Shown here piece by piece: positions 5,300-12,792 of a stretch of 19,150 nucleotides of DNA; the first letter of the stretch is position 1, and each line of letters begins with the position of its first letter. The position numbers and the translations under genes were made by a program. The stretch is taken from contig CAZAZQ010000030.1 of assembly GCA_964489705.1 (NCBI GenBank), forward strand, positions 1 through 19,150, given 5' to 3'. Below the pieces are notes generated by a model that made no database searches, was not told the DNA's origin, and saw only the letters and a list, made by a program, of their open reading frames with translations. Origin of the DNA: CAZAZQ01 sp964489705 (GTDB taxonomy: Bacteria; Zixibacteria; MSB-5A5; GN15; FEB-12).

Positions 5300-6949
5300 G
5301 TGAGTATCCAAACCGCACTCGTTATAATATTGGGTTTTCTGGTTGTCCTGTTGGCAATTCTTTTGATAACGCGAATTCGGAGGGAACGCCGCCGCACCGC
5401 CGCTATCCGCCGCATGAATTTGGAAGAGTTTTCGGATTTTCTCAAAACCAACAGCCTTGACGGGACCATCCAGGATGTTGCCGGGAAAGTTTCCGATCTG
5501 CTAATCAAATCGTTCGGATGTGAGCGGATTGTCTTTTTACGCAAAAAACGGCACAACTTGGAGCTGAATTACTTTCATGGGCTTCGAAGTTTCAACCGGT
5601 ATGATTTTCGTCTTCCCATATCCCGGAAATTGGTTACCGTCCTTCAGGAGAATTTTCTCCCCCGGCATATCAAGGAAATTAAAGAAGTCCTCCCTTCGTC
5701 TTTCTATGCGCTCCTTGAGGCTCGTGAGCTGGATACCTTCTTTCCGATTTTCTGGCGGGACAACCTGTATGGGCTCTATTTTATCCGCTCCACTATTGAG
5801 ACCCGCTCTCCCGCCTTTACGCTGTTGGTAGCAAGTCTCGCTCAGTCGCTTTCCGCCGCGTATCATATCAAGTGGCACGAAGTGCGCTACGGCACATTGC
5901 AAAAACAACTGGATGACGTGAAAAGCAATTATCGGAAAGAGCTGAAAACCAGCGAGCGACTGCACACCAACATTCTCAAGCTGGTGCGGCACCACGATTC
6001 CGAAACCATGATTCCCCGCTTAATCGGTTCCATTCGGAAGGACTTGAAAATGAACCGGATAGCGTTTTTGTACGAGGACAGAAAAAACTCATCCTCACCC
6101 GCGGTTTTCCAAGAGGGAATCGCCCATTCCTTGCCGCCGCCGGCGAAAAGCGAGTTGCACGGTTTTTTAAAGAACCTGAATGATTCCGACCCGATACCGT
6201 TGGACAACCTCCTCAAAAGACAAACGGATAACCGAATGAAAAATTTTGCCTCGCGTTTGAAGGAGGCAGGCTTGAAGTATGCGGCGCCGTTTCCGCTTTC
6301 CCCCAAGCGTGCCGGTGTCTTGGTGTGGGGAGGAGGGGAGGAACTCTCCCTGGTGAACAAACATCTCCAGTCGTTGCGCCCTCATGTCGCCGACCTTATC
6401 GACAACGTCGAGTCGTTCGAGCAGATGGAGGAGATGTCCTATACCGACAACCTTACCGGCTTGGCGAATCGTCGCTATCTCTCCCTGCGATTGGAAGAGG
6501 AGATTAATCGTGCCAAGCGTTACAAGCGGAAGCTGGCGTTGATATTTTTTGATTTGGACGGATTGAAAACGACCAACGACAATTTCGGGCACCTCGCCGG
6601 GGACGCTATCCTCAAGCAGATGGGGCGGATTTTGCGCAAGAGCGTCCGGGCAATCGACATCATCGCCCGCTATGGGGGAGATGAGTTTTGCATTATCATG
6701 CCGGAAGCCGATGAAACCACCTGTTTGAAGTTCATGGAGCGGCTGCGCACCGACGTCACCCAGTGGGAGTTTACCATTGATGGGTTAGGGGAAGATATCC
6801 ATTGTACCGTCTCTCAAGGGGGAGCAGTATTTCCTGACCATGCCGATACTCCCAAGCAATTGATGCATGCGGCGGATATGGCGTTGTTGCAGGCGAAAGA
6901 AGCGGGCGGAAACAAGTCGATTTTGTATCGTCCCCAGTTTGTCGAGTAA
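5300..6949 (+). CDS. Membrane diguanylate cyclase with GAF-like sensory regions
   Basis: A 549-residue protein. It begins with one transmembrane helix (about 5-25, TALVIILGFLVVLLAILLIT) and a basic cytoplasmic anchor (RIRRERRRTAAIRR). About 50-205 and 225-375 look like two GAF-type sensor modules separated by a helical linker (about 190-220), a weak fold assignment. The C-terminal GGDEF domain starts at about 385 with YTDNLTGLANRRYLSLRLEE. It has the metal-binding FFDLDGLKTTNDNFGHLAGD, an intact active-site GGDEF at 459-463, and an I-site RAID (450-453) five residues before it. An active, product-inhibited enzyme making c-di-GMP from two GTP is therefore expected. GTG 5300 is chosen for GGAGGA at 5289-5294. 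It lies 258 bp upstream of the exopolysaccharide operon, a process commonly controlled by c-di-GMP. Confidence 0.93.
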   Translation: MSIQTALVIILGFLVVLLAILLITRIRRERRRTAAIRRMNLEEFSDFLKTNSLDGTIQDVAGKVSDLLIKSFGCERIVFLRKKRHNLELNYFHGLRSFNRYDFRLPISRKLVTVLQENFLPRHIKEIKEVLPSSFYALLEARELDTFFPIFWRDNLYGLYFIRSTIETRSPAFTLLVASLAQSLSAAYHIKWHEVRYGTLQKQLDDVKSNYRKELKTSERLHTNILKLVRHHDSETMIPRLIGSIRKDLKMNRIAFLYEDRKNSSSPAVFQEGIAHSLPPPAKSELHGFLKNLNDSDPIPLDNLLKRQTDNRMKNFASRLKEAGLKYAAPFPLSPKRAGVLVWGGGEELSLVNKHLQSLRPHVADLIDNVESFEQMEEMSYTDNLTGLANRRYLSLRLEEEINRAKRYKRKLALIFFDLDGLKTTNDNFGHLAGDAILKQMGRILRKSVRAIDIIARYGGDEFCIIMPEADETTCLKFMERLRTDVTQWEFTIDGLGEDIHCTVSQGGAVFPDHADTPKQLMHAADMALLQAKEAGGNKSILYRPQFVE

Positions 6950-7112
6950 ATCTTTCTCTCTTCAATAAAGTATAAGGAACTAATAGAGCTTTTTTTCGAG
7001 CGGGTGGAGGAATACAGCGTATATATACTGAAAAGGTATGTGCCAAGGGTGTCGAAAGATGCTCCGAAGAGTAGTGCTAAGTCATTCAAATACATAAGGA
7101 ACGTGTTTTAAC

Positions 7113-7157
7113 TTTACAGTGCAAAGAAGTATCTCTATATTGGTTCTAAATGAACCA
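7113..7157 (+). promoter_or_regulatory. Promoter with overlapping dyad operator for the exopolysaccharide operon
   Basis: TTTACA (7113-7118), 17-bp spacer, TATATT (7136-7141). A perfect dyad, TGGTTC-TAAAT-GAACCA (7141-7157), begins at the last base of the -10 and covers the expected start near 7148. A protein bound there would block initiation, so the layout suggests repression. The first gene starts 50 bp downstream. Motifs are seen; the role is inferred. Confidence 0.45.
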
Positions 7158-7207
7158 GTAAATATGCCGATTTTACTATAAACCTTTTCGTGAAAGAGAC
7201 TTAGGTT

Positions 7208-8197
7208 ATGAGGATAGGTTTTTCCCGTTTTGTCAAGGTAAGTTTATGGCTGCTTTTCCTGTTCCTTGGGAGAACGGGGGCAGCGGAGTACAAGATAGGA
7301 CCCGGCGACGTGCTGGAAATCCGGTTCTGGCAGGACGCCAGCCTGAACTCGGTGGTACGTGTCAACCAAGACGGCAAAATTTCCCTCGACGTAGTAGGGG
7401 AAATCGAAGCGGCGGGGAAGACGACTTCGCAATTGCAGTATGACATCGTTCGGCAGATCTCCCGTCTGAACAAACGAATCTCTCAGGCGGTGGTGCGGAT
7501 AGTAGAGTATAACTATCAATATGTTTTTGTCTCCGGTCAGGTCAATGAACCCGGCAAGAAGAGCTTCGAGGAGATCCCTGACCTTTGGACGATTATTAAC
7601 GAAGCAGGGGGAGTGACTGAAATCGGCGATTTGAGCCGGGTGACCATTATCCGAGGCGGTGAGGAAGCCGGCAAGGTAGAAGTGGTCAATGTGGCGGAAG
7701 CTATCGCCAAAGGAGAGGTGGATAAACTGCCGAAAATCCGACGGGGTGATACGATCGAAATTCCACGGACGCCGTTGGGTCTCCCTTCGGGTGAGTTGGC
7801 ACAGTCGATTGAGAAGAAAAATTTCTTTTACGTCGTGGGGGCGGTGAACAATCCGGGTCCCATCGCCTTTGAGGAGAATACCGACTTGCTGGATGCGCTG
7901 GCGCTGGCGGGCGGGTACACAGAGAACGCCGATTTGAAGAAGGTAAAAGTGATTACCAAGGACGGTTATTTCGGACAAGCGTTGGAGTTCAACCTGGAAA
8001 AGTACACGGAGCTCGGTGCCCCGGCTCGGTATGTCCTTCGTAAGGAGGATACGTTCATTATCCCGGCGAAGCGGGGCGGCTTATGGGGAATCAGCTTAGG
8101 CGCCGTAGCGACGTTTGTCGGCGTGGTAGCGTCGGCGATTTTGATTTATGACCGATTGACTCAAGAAGATACACAACCGACAACCACAATTCCGTAA
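7208..8197 (+). CDS. Wza-like polysaccharide export protein (SLBB domains)
   Basis: A 329-residue exported protein: signal peptide about 1-26 (cleavage near TGAA-EYKI), then the polysaccharide biosynthesis/export domain starting YKIGPGDVLEIRFW (28-41) and DGKISLDVVGEIEAAGKT. Two SLBB domains follow: VFVSGQVNEPGKKSFEEIPD (107-126) and FYVVGAVNNPGPIAFEENTD (207-226), the latter with LLDALALAGGYTENADL. A C-terminal hydrophobic helix (about 293-314, WGISLGAVATFVGVVASAIL) may be the equivalent of the Wza outer-membrane helix. The family forms the periplasm-spanning exit channel for capsule or exopolysaccharide. There is no lipobox cysteine, unlike E. coli Wza. It is the first gene of the operon and is followed after 8 bp by the Wzz-like gene. 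The ribosome binding site is weak (TTAGG just before the ATG). Confidence 0.92.
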   Translation: MRIGFSRFVKVSLWLLFLFLGRTGAAEYKIGPGDVLEIRFWQDASLNSVVRVNQDGKISLDVVGEIEAAGKTTSQLQYDIVRQISRLNKRISQAVVRIVEYNYQYVFVSGQVNEPGKKSFEEIPDLWTIINEAGGVTEIGDLSRVTIIRGGEEAGKVEVVNVAEAIAKGEVDKLPKIRRGDTIEIPRTPLGLPSGELAQSIEKKNFFYVVGAVNNPGPIAFEENTDLLDALALAGGYTENADLKKVKVITKDGYFGQALEFNLEKYTELGAPARYVLRKEDTFIIPAKRGGLWGISLGAVATFVGVVASAILIYDRLTQEDTQPTTTIP

Positions 8198-8205
8198 AAG
8201 GGCGT

Positions 8206-9708
8206 ATGAACAACAGCTCAAAAGAAAAAGCTATCGACATAAAAGAAATTGTCGCTATCCTGTTCCGCCGGAAATGGCTGCTGATTCTGCCGTTGATTCT
8301 GGTGACGGGGCTGGCGTACGGCAGTTCATACTTTATCAAGCCCAAGTACCGTTCTTCGACGATTATCTGGATAGACAAACCGGCGAATGTTTCCCGGGAG
8401 TTGATTAACATCATCGGGACGGAGCGCACCCGGCGAGAGTCGGGCGAGCAGCAACGACGGAAATTGCAGGCGTTGCAAAACGAAATTACCTCGCAGGATT
8501 ACCTCTACCAGCTTATTCGGGACTTGAACCTGGACAACGATCCGGCTATTACCCGTAAGGCGGCGAAAATGCGGGAAGAAAACCCGGAGATAAGCCTCGA
8601 ACAACTCAAGTATCAACTGTTGTTGGACCGCCTGCGCAAGCAGATAAGCGTGTCGTTTGTTGGTGCCGACCAGATTCAATTGACGGTCGAGTCGTACGAT
8701 CCGGTCAAGGCGCGGGATATGGTTACCCGCTTGACCGAGATTATGGAGCAGAAAAAGACTAAGTACGAACTGGAAAAAATTCTCGATAACCAGTCATTCG
8801 CCGACTTGCAGCTCCAGCGGACGGAGTACTATTACCAAGAGGCAATCGACTCCTTGACGGCGGCGCAAGCACGCTTGACCAAGCTCCAACTGCCGGAGAA
8901 CATCTCTTCGGAGAGCAACCGGCGGGATATTCTTTCGGACATTGACAAGACGAATCTGGAAATCTCCGATTATACCAACGAGTTGGAAAAGTTGAGAACC
9001 AAACTTGCCGATTTGAACCTCGACAACCTGCGTATCAAGTACTCCGACACTATTCTCGACCTCCGAACCGAAATCGACGGACAAATAGCGATGTTTGCTT
9101 CCATGATGGAAAAGTATGCGTGGAATGAGCAGAACGTCATCAACGTGAACATCCGCCTGAACAACAATATGAAGTTTCTCGAGCAAGAGCTGGCGAAAGA
9201 AGTCGACAAACAATTTGCTTCCTATCCGGAGAACCAACGGCAGTTGCTGAAACGGTATTTTATCATCAAAGAGCATATCGATATACTCAAGTCGCGGCGG
9301 AATCAGCTCCAGTTGTCGCTCAACAAAATCGACGAGCGCATAAATCAGCTTCCTCGTTTGCAAGCCGAGCTGGACGAATTGGAAAGGCGGGTTGAGGATG
9401 CTCGGAAGTACCGGGACGCCTTCAGATCCGAGGAGGCGACGGTGGCGATTCTTTCCGAACGGGCTCGAGAGCGGACAAAGTACCGGATTATCGAACCGGC
9501 GCGGATTCCGCTGGCGCCGTACTGGCCCGACCGGCGGAAAATTATTGCTATGGGAGTGTTGTTGGGGCTGATGTTGGGCGGGGCGGCGGTCTTCTTGTCC
9601 GAGATGTTTGACCATTCGTTCAAACGAGTGGAAGATGTCTCCGAAGTGTTACAATTGCCCGTGCTGGCAACAATTCCCAGAATAGAAAGACTTTCATTTC
9701 GTAAGTGA
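8206..9708 (+). CDS. Wzz/GNVR-type polysaccharide chain-length protein
   Basis: A 500-residue inner-membrane co-polymerase. The N-terminal Wzz domain has transmembrane helix 1 (about 24-44, WLLILPLILVTGLAYGSSYF) and the post-helix YRSSTIIWI segment. A long periplasmic region rich in coiled coil (about 170-410) follows. It ends with the proline-rich motif IIEPARIPLAPYWPDRR just before transmembrane helix 2 (about 446-464). The cytoplasmic end HSFKRVEDVSEVLQLPVLAT is the stretch that in fused Wzc/CapAB-type proteins leads into the tyrosine kinase; here the protein stops there and the kinase is encoded two genes later. It probably sets chain length and couples synthesis to the export channel. 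The stop codon overlaps the GTG of the TPR gene (GTGA). Confidence 0.92.
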   Translation: MNNSSKEKAIDIKEIVAILFRRKWLLILPLILVTGLAYGSSYFIKPKYRSSTIIWIDKPANVSRELINIIGTERTRRESGEQQRRKLQALQNEITSQDYLYQLIRDLNLDNDPAITRKAAKMREENPEISLEQLKYQLLLDRLRKQISVSFVGADQIQLTVESYDPVKARDMVTRLTEIMEQKKTKYELEKILDNQSFADLQLQRTEYYYQEAIDSLTAAQARLTKLQLPENISSESNRRDILSDIDKTNLEISDYTNELEKLRTKLADLNLDNLRIKYSDTILDLRTEIDGQIAMFASMMEKYAWNEQNVINVNIRLNNNMKFLEQELAKEVDKQFASYPENQRQLLKRYFIIKEHIDILKSRRNQLQLSLNKIDERINQLPRLQAELDELERRVEDARKYRDAFRSEEATVAILSERARERTKYRIIEPARIPLAPYWPDRRKIIAMGVLLGLMLGGAAVFLSEMFDHSFKRVEDVSEVLQLPVLATIPRIERLSFRK

Positions 9709-10832
9709 GCATCATGGAAACGTATCGTCTGAAAAGTAAGTTGGTTGAAAACGACAAGGAATTTGTCATACAAACGTTTAACGATCCCAATCTGGGGTCG
9801 ATTCTCTCCACGATTTACGTTAACGGTCAGGTTGCCGACAAAGTTGCCTCACCTCATCCGCTGGAGATTAACCCGGAAGAAGTGCTCTCGTTGGTCAAGC
9901 TGACCCACCAAGAGCAGAAGAAAGAAATCGAAACGCTGTTGGATGCCTATCACAAGGTTCTTGCGAGCGGGGATGCTGAGATGATGTTCCATCTTGGCAC
10001 GGCGTTTTTCTACAAGCGTCTGTATCCGGAGGCGCAGGAGCTGTTTCAGGCGGTCGTTACGATGGATCCGGAGCACCATCAGTCATACAATTACCTTGGC
10101 TTGGTCTTCCTTGCTTTGGGCAACATTCCCAAGGCAATTGAAAACTGCCGGACTGCGGTGGAAAAGAGACCCGGCTATGCGGACTATCGAAACAACTTGG
10201 GGGAGGCGTATCTGGCGGACAACTCGCCCGCCCACGCCGTGCGGGAGTTGGAAGAAGCCACCCGGATAAATTTGTATTATGCCGATGCGTATTTCAACTT
10301 GGGGTTGGCGTTCCTCATGCAGCTTCGAGACTCCCGTCAGGACCGGCACCGTGAAGTTCTGCCCGCCAAGGCGTCCGATTGCTTTACGAAAGCCTCGTTG
10401 ATTTACCCGGACTATGAGAGCTCCCTTTTTGAACAAGGGATGCGGGCGTTGCAGAGCTCGGATTTCCAGGAGGCCTTGTCGGTGTTTTTCAAAGTGCGGG
10501 AATTGAAAAAAGAAAAGCATCGCCGGGAGTTCGCTACGTTCTACATGAAATTCGTCATGTATCCCGATTGGGTCTCGGAGGAAATCATTGCCGACCGTAT
10601 TCGCTTTCTTCAGGCGGAAATCGAGAAAAATCCGACCTACCTCGACTTGCATACGGAACTTGCCCAGTGTTACTTGGAACAAGCCAAGTTTGCCTGGCAG
10701 AAAGGCATCAAGCAGTATAAAAAGACCTTGGAGATAAATCCGGCGCTGTCGAAGTCACAACACGCCGTGGAAGTTATCGAAAAAGAATACGAAAATATTT
10801 GTGCCGTTTTGAAAAAGGTAGAAAAGAACTAA
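9705..10832 (+). CDS. TPR protein of the exopolysaccharide operon
   Basis: A 375-residue protein with no signal peptide or membrane helix, so probably cytoplasmic. Residues 1-60 form a strand-rich N-terminal part (YRLKSKLVENDKEFVIQTFN ... ILSTIYVNGQ) of no recognised family. From about 90 onwards tetratricopeptide repeats are clear: AEMMFHLGTAFFYKRLYPEA, SYNYLGLVFLALGNIPKAIE, DYRNNLGEAYLADNSPAHAV and DAYFNLGLAFLMQ, with more divergent repeats to about 360. TPRs mediate protein contacts. GTG 9705 overlaps the Wzz stop by 4 bases, implying translational coupling; ATG 9714 is an alternative start. Sitting between the chain-length protein and its kinase, it may be a scaffold linking the two, which is inference. 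Confidence 0.85.
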   Translation: MSIMETYRLKSKLVENDKEFVIQTFNDPNLGSILSTIYVNGQVADKVASPHPLEINPEEVLSLVKLTHQEQKKEIETLLDAYHKVLASGDAEMMFHLGTAFFYKRLYPEAQELFQAVVTMDPEHHQSYNYLGLVFLALGNIPKAIENCRTAVEKRPGYADYRNNLGEAYLADNSPAHAVRELEEATRINLYYADAYFNLGLAFLMQLRDSRQDRHREVLPAKASDCFTKASLIYPDYESSLFEQGMRALQSSDFQEALSVFFKVRELKKEKHRREFATFYMKFVMYPDWVSEEIIADRIRFLQAEIEKNPTYLDLHTELAQCYLEQAKFAWQKGIKQYKKTLEINPALSKSQHAVEVIEKEYENICAVLKKVEKN

Positions 10833-10838
10833 GGCGTT

Positions 10839-11648
10839 ATGGCTCGTAAGAAAGTATCGATTATCGAATATTTCAATCCGGAACTTCCCTTCGTGACGGA
10901 GTTTCGTCGTTTGTTACAGAAGGTTCGGAACGCTCCGGCGGGAAAAGAAATCAAAACGTTGCTTTTTACTTCGGCGATGCTCTCGGAGGGAAAGTCGACA
11001 ATATGTTCTTTCTTGGCATTGACCGCTTCCCGGCATAAAGGAGTAAAGACCCTGTTGATTGATTGCGATCTTCGCCGTCCCACTATTCATAAGTTTTTCG
11101 CTCTGGAGCGGGCTCCGGGGTTGTGTGAAGTGCTGGCGGAAGGGTTCAGCCCGGAAGATGCCATCCGAAAGACACCCATCGAAACGCTGGATATCATGCC
11201 GGCGGGAAAACGCATTGCCCAACCGGCGGAAATTTTCGATGTCGAGGCAATCAACCAATTGTTCGATGAGATGAAGTTCTACTACGACTTAATCTTGGTC
11301 GATACCGCTCCCTTGCTGCCGGTGTCCGACCCGATGCTCTTGGCGCCGAAAGTGGACGGCATCATCATGGTCGTGAAAGCCGGTGCTACCCAGCGGGAAG
11401 TAGTGCTCCGCGCGCTGGACATTATCGATACCAGTCGGGATAAAATTCTGGGAGTCGTGTTGAATAATATGAACAACAGCCTGCCGTATTATTACGATTA
11501 CAGCTATTACGGCTATGACTATGAACCGGCGCCGCCCAAGAAACGGAGCGAAAACGGCAAGCGTAATTCTTCCCGCCGGAGAACCGAAAAAAAGCCCAAT
11601 GGAAAGAATTCCCACAACTCCCAGAGTAAAATCATTCACCCTTCCTGA
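10839..11648 (+). CDS. BY-kinase / CpsD-CapB-type tyrosine autokinase
   Basis: A 269-residue cytoplasmic P-loop protein of the bacterial tyrosine kinase family, which phosphorylates its own tyrosine tail to control polysaccharide assembly. Walker A is TSAMLSEGKST (44-54); the usual GEGKS begins with Ser instead of Gly. Walker A' is LLIDCDLRRP (72-81) and Walker B is LILVDTAP (151-158). The tyrosine cluster PYYYDYSYYGYDYEP (216-230) holds eight tyrosines. Unusually, the cluster is followed by about 39 further residues, very basic (KKRSENGKRNSSRRRTEKK). It is encoded separately from its Wzz-like activator, as in Gram-positive CpsC/CpsD, rather than fused as in Wzc. It starts 6 bp after the TPR gene. 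In XrtA/EPS-type loci this gene order is common. Confidence 0.93.
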   Translation: MARKKVSIIEYFNPELPFVTEFRRLLQKVRNAPAGKEIKTLLFTSAMLSEGKSTICSFLALTASRHKGVKTLLIDCDLRRPTIHKFFALERAPGLCEVLAEGFSPEDAIRKTPIETLDIMPAGKRIAQPAEIFDVEAINQLFDEMKFYYDLILVDTAPLLPVSDPMLLAPKVDGIIMVVKAGATQREVVLRALDIIDTSRDKILGVVLNNMNNSLPYYYDYSYYGYDYEPAPPKKRSENGKRNSSRRRTEKKPNGKNSHNSQSKIIHPS

Positions 11649-11667
11649 GCATACCGCAGCCGGTACG

Positions 11668-12534
11668 ATGAAAATGCCGACCAACCTCTTGACCGTCGAT
11701 CTTGAAGAGTGGTTCGTCGTCGATATTCTCTCGGAACGCTTTACCACTGATATGTGGGACGAGCTGCCGGCGAAAGTTATCCAGAACAGCTACCGCCTAT
11801 TGGAGCTGTTCGGTCGCTACCAAACGCCCACGACGTGGTTTGTCTTGGGTTGGATTGCCGACCGCTACCCTCAGCTCATTCGAGAAATCTACGACCAAGG
11901 GCATGAAATCGCCTGCCATAGTTTTTACCACCGACGGGTGGATACCCTCACGCCGGAAGAATTTCGCAAAGACACCGAACGGGCGGTGGAAGCGATAGTC
12001 AAAGCGACCGGCGTTCGCCCTCTGGGCTATCGAGCGCCCAGTTGGTCAATCAATCCGTCCATTCCGTGGGCGTTTGAAATTTTGGCTGACCTCGAGTTTG
12101 AGTACGACAGCTCGATTTTTCCCATCAAACATGACATCTACGGCGCCCCCGACGCCCCGCGGAAAATTTTCAAGATGCAGCTCGAGAGCGGTCGCACTCT
12201 GTATGAAGTCCCGGCATCGACGTTTCGATTGTTGGGAAAGAATCTACCTATCGCCGGAGGAGGATTTCTTCGCCATGCTCCGTATTGGTACTCGCGCCTT
12301 ATGATTCGCAAACTCAATCAGCAAGGACAACCGGCGGTGGTGTATATTCACCCTTGGGAGACCGACCCGCAGCCGCCGGTGGTAGAGGGGCTTTCCTTTT
12401 TCCAGAAATACCGGAGCTATGGTGCGACGGCTTTGATGTATCACAAAATCGAACGCTTGCTGAACGATTTCTCCTTTACGGCGATGTACGATTATGTCGC
12501 CCAGCACAAGAAACGCCAGATCGGCTTTCGGTGA
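11668..12534 (+). CDS. Polysaccharide deacetylase (DUF3473 / XrtA-system type)
   Basis: A carbohydrate esterase family 4 (NodB-like) enzyme, 288 residues from ATG 11668. The metal and catalytic motifs are intact: TVDLEEWF (9-16, Asp11), CHSFYH (83-88, His84 and His88 as metal ligands), YRAPSWSI (121-128) and YIHPWE (226-231). The TVD-E-W-F start and HPWE end are typical of the deacetylases found in PEP-CTERM/XrtA polysaccharide loci. It would remove N-acetyl groups from the polymer made by this operon. No signal peptide is seen, so action on a cytoplasmic precursor or non-classical export must be assumed. The start is uncertain: the frame is open upstream into the kinase gene, with other ATGs at 11599 and 11674 and no clear ribosome binding site at any of them. 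No exosortase or glycosyltransferase is present in the window. Confidence 0.88.
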   Translation: MKMPTNLLTVDLEEWFVVDILSERFTTDMWDELPAKVIQNSYRLLELFGRYQTPTTWFVLGWIADRYPQLIREIYDQGHEIACHSFYHRRVDTLTPEEFRKDTERAVEAIVKATGVRPLGYRAPSWSINPSIPWAFEILADLEFEYDSSIFPIKHDIYGAPDAPRKIFKMQLESGRTLYEVPASTFRLLGKNLPIAGGGFLRHAPYWYSRLMIRKLNQQGQPAVVYIHPWETDPQPPVVEGLSFFQKYRSYGATALMYHKIERLLNDFSFTAMYDYVAQHKKRQIGFR

Positions 12535-12669
12535 ACCGTTTCCTGTCGCCTGTTTTTCTTTGTCATAATCCTCTGTTATTTAATCCATTACGTTGATTTT
12601 CTCAAGTGAACAATCAGCGTGTTTTCCGGCTGCGGTGTCGTAGCTGAGTCCAAACGACAGAGATTCTCG

Positions 12670-12698
12670 TTGAGTTTGGCGGTGAAACATGCTATAAT
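12670..12698 (+). promoter_or_regulatory. Promoter P1 upstream of purD
   Basis: TTGAGT (12670-12675), 17-bp spacer, perfect TATAAT (12693-12698). It lies about 95 bp upstream of the purD start, in the 258-bp space after the exopolysaccharide operon. No purine riboswitch or PurR-type box was recognised between it and the gene. Confidence 0.6.
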
Positions 12699-12735
12699 TA
12701 TTTCTTAAACAGACCCCAGAGGTCGGAAAAACAAC

Positions 12736-12763
12736 TTGAACTTGGATGAGATTGTGATATAAT
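12736..12763 (+). promoter_or_regulatory. Promoter P2 upstream of purD
   Basis: TTGAAC (12736-12741), 16-bp spacer, perfect TATAAT (12758-12763). The expected start near 12770 gives a leader of about 22 bases. It lies in tandem 65 bp downstream of P1. Confidence 0.55.
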
Positions 12764-12792
12764 GACGCTTTAATTTAACGGATCTGGTGCGT

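Noticed and set aside
8794..9615. 273-residue minus-strand open frame inside the Wzz-like gene
   Set aside because: Antisense shadow of a long coiled-coil coding region; no recognisable domain, and the plus-strand gene is unambiguous.
9983..10005. TTGGCACGG sigma-54-like -24 element
   Set aside because: There is no GC at the required 10-base spacing (TTTTTCT instead), and it lies inside the TPR coding sequence.
11515..11667. Extended N-terminus for the deacetylase overlapping the kinase gene
   Set aside because: The extra residues are Arg/Pro/Thr-rich and lie opposite the basic tail codons of the kinase; the family fold begins at TVDLEEWF just after ATG 11668.
12535..12786. Purine riboswitch upstream of purD
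   Set aside because: No purine aptamer core or three-way junction could be drawn; only tandem sigma-70-type promoters are supported.
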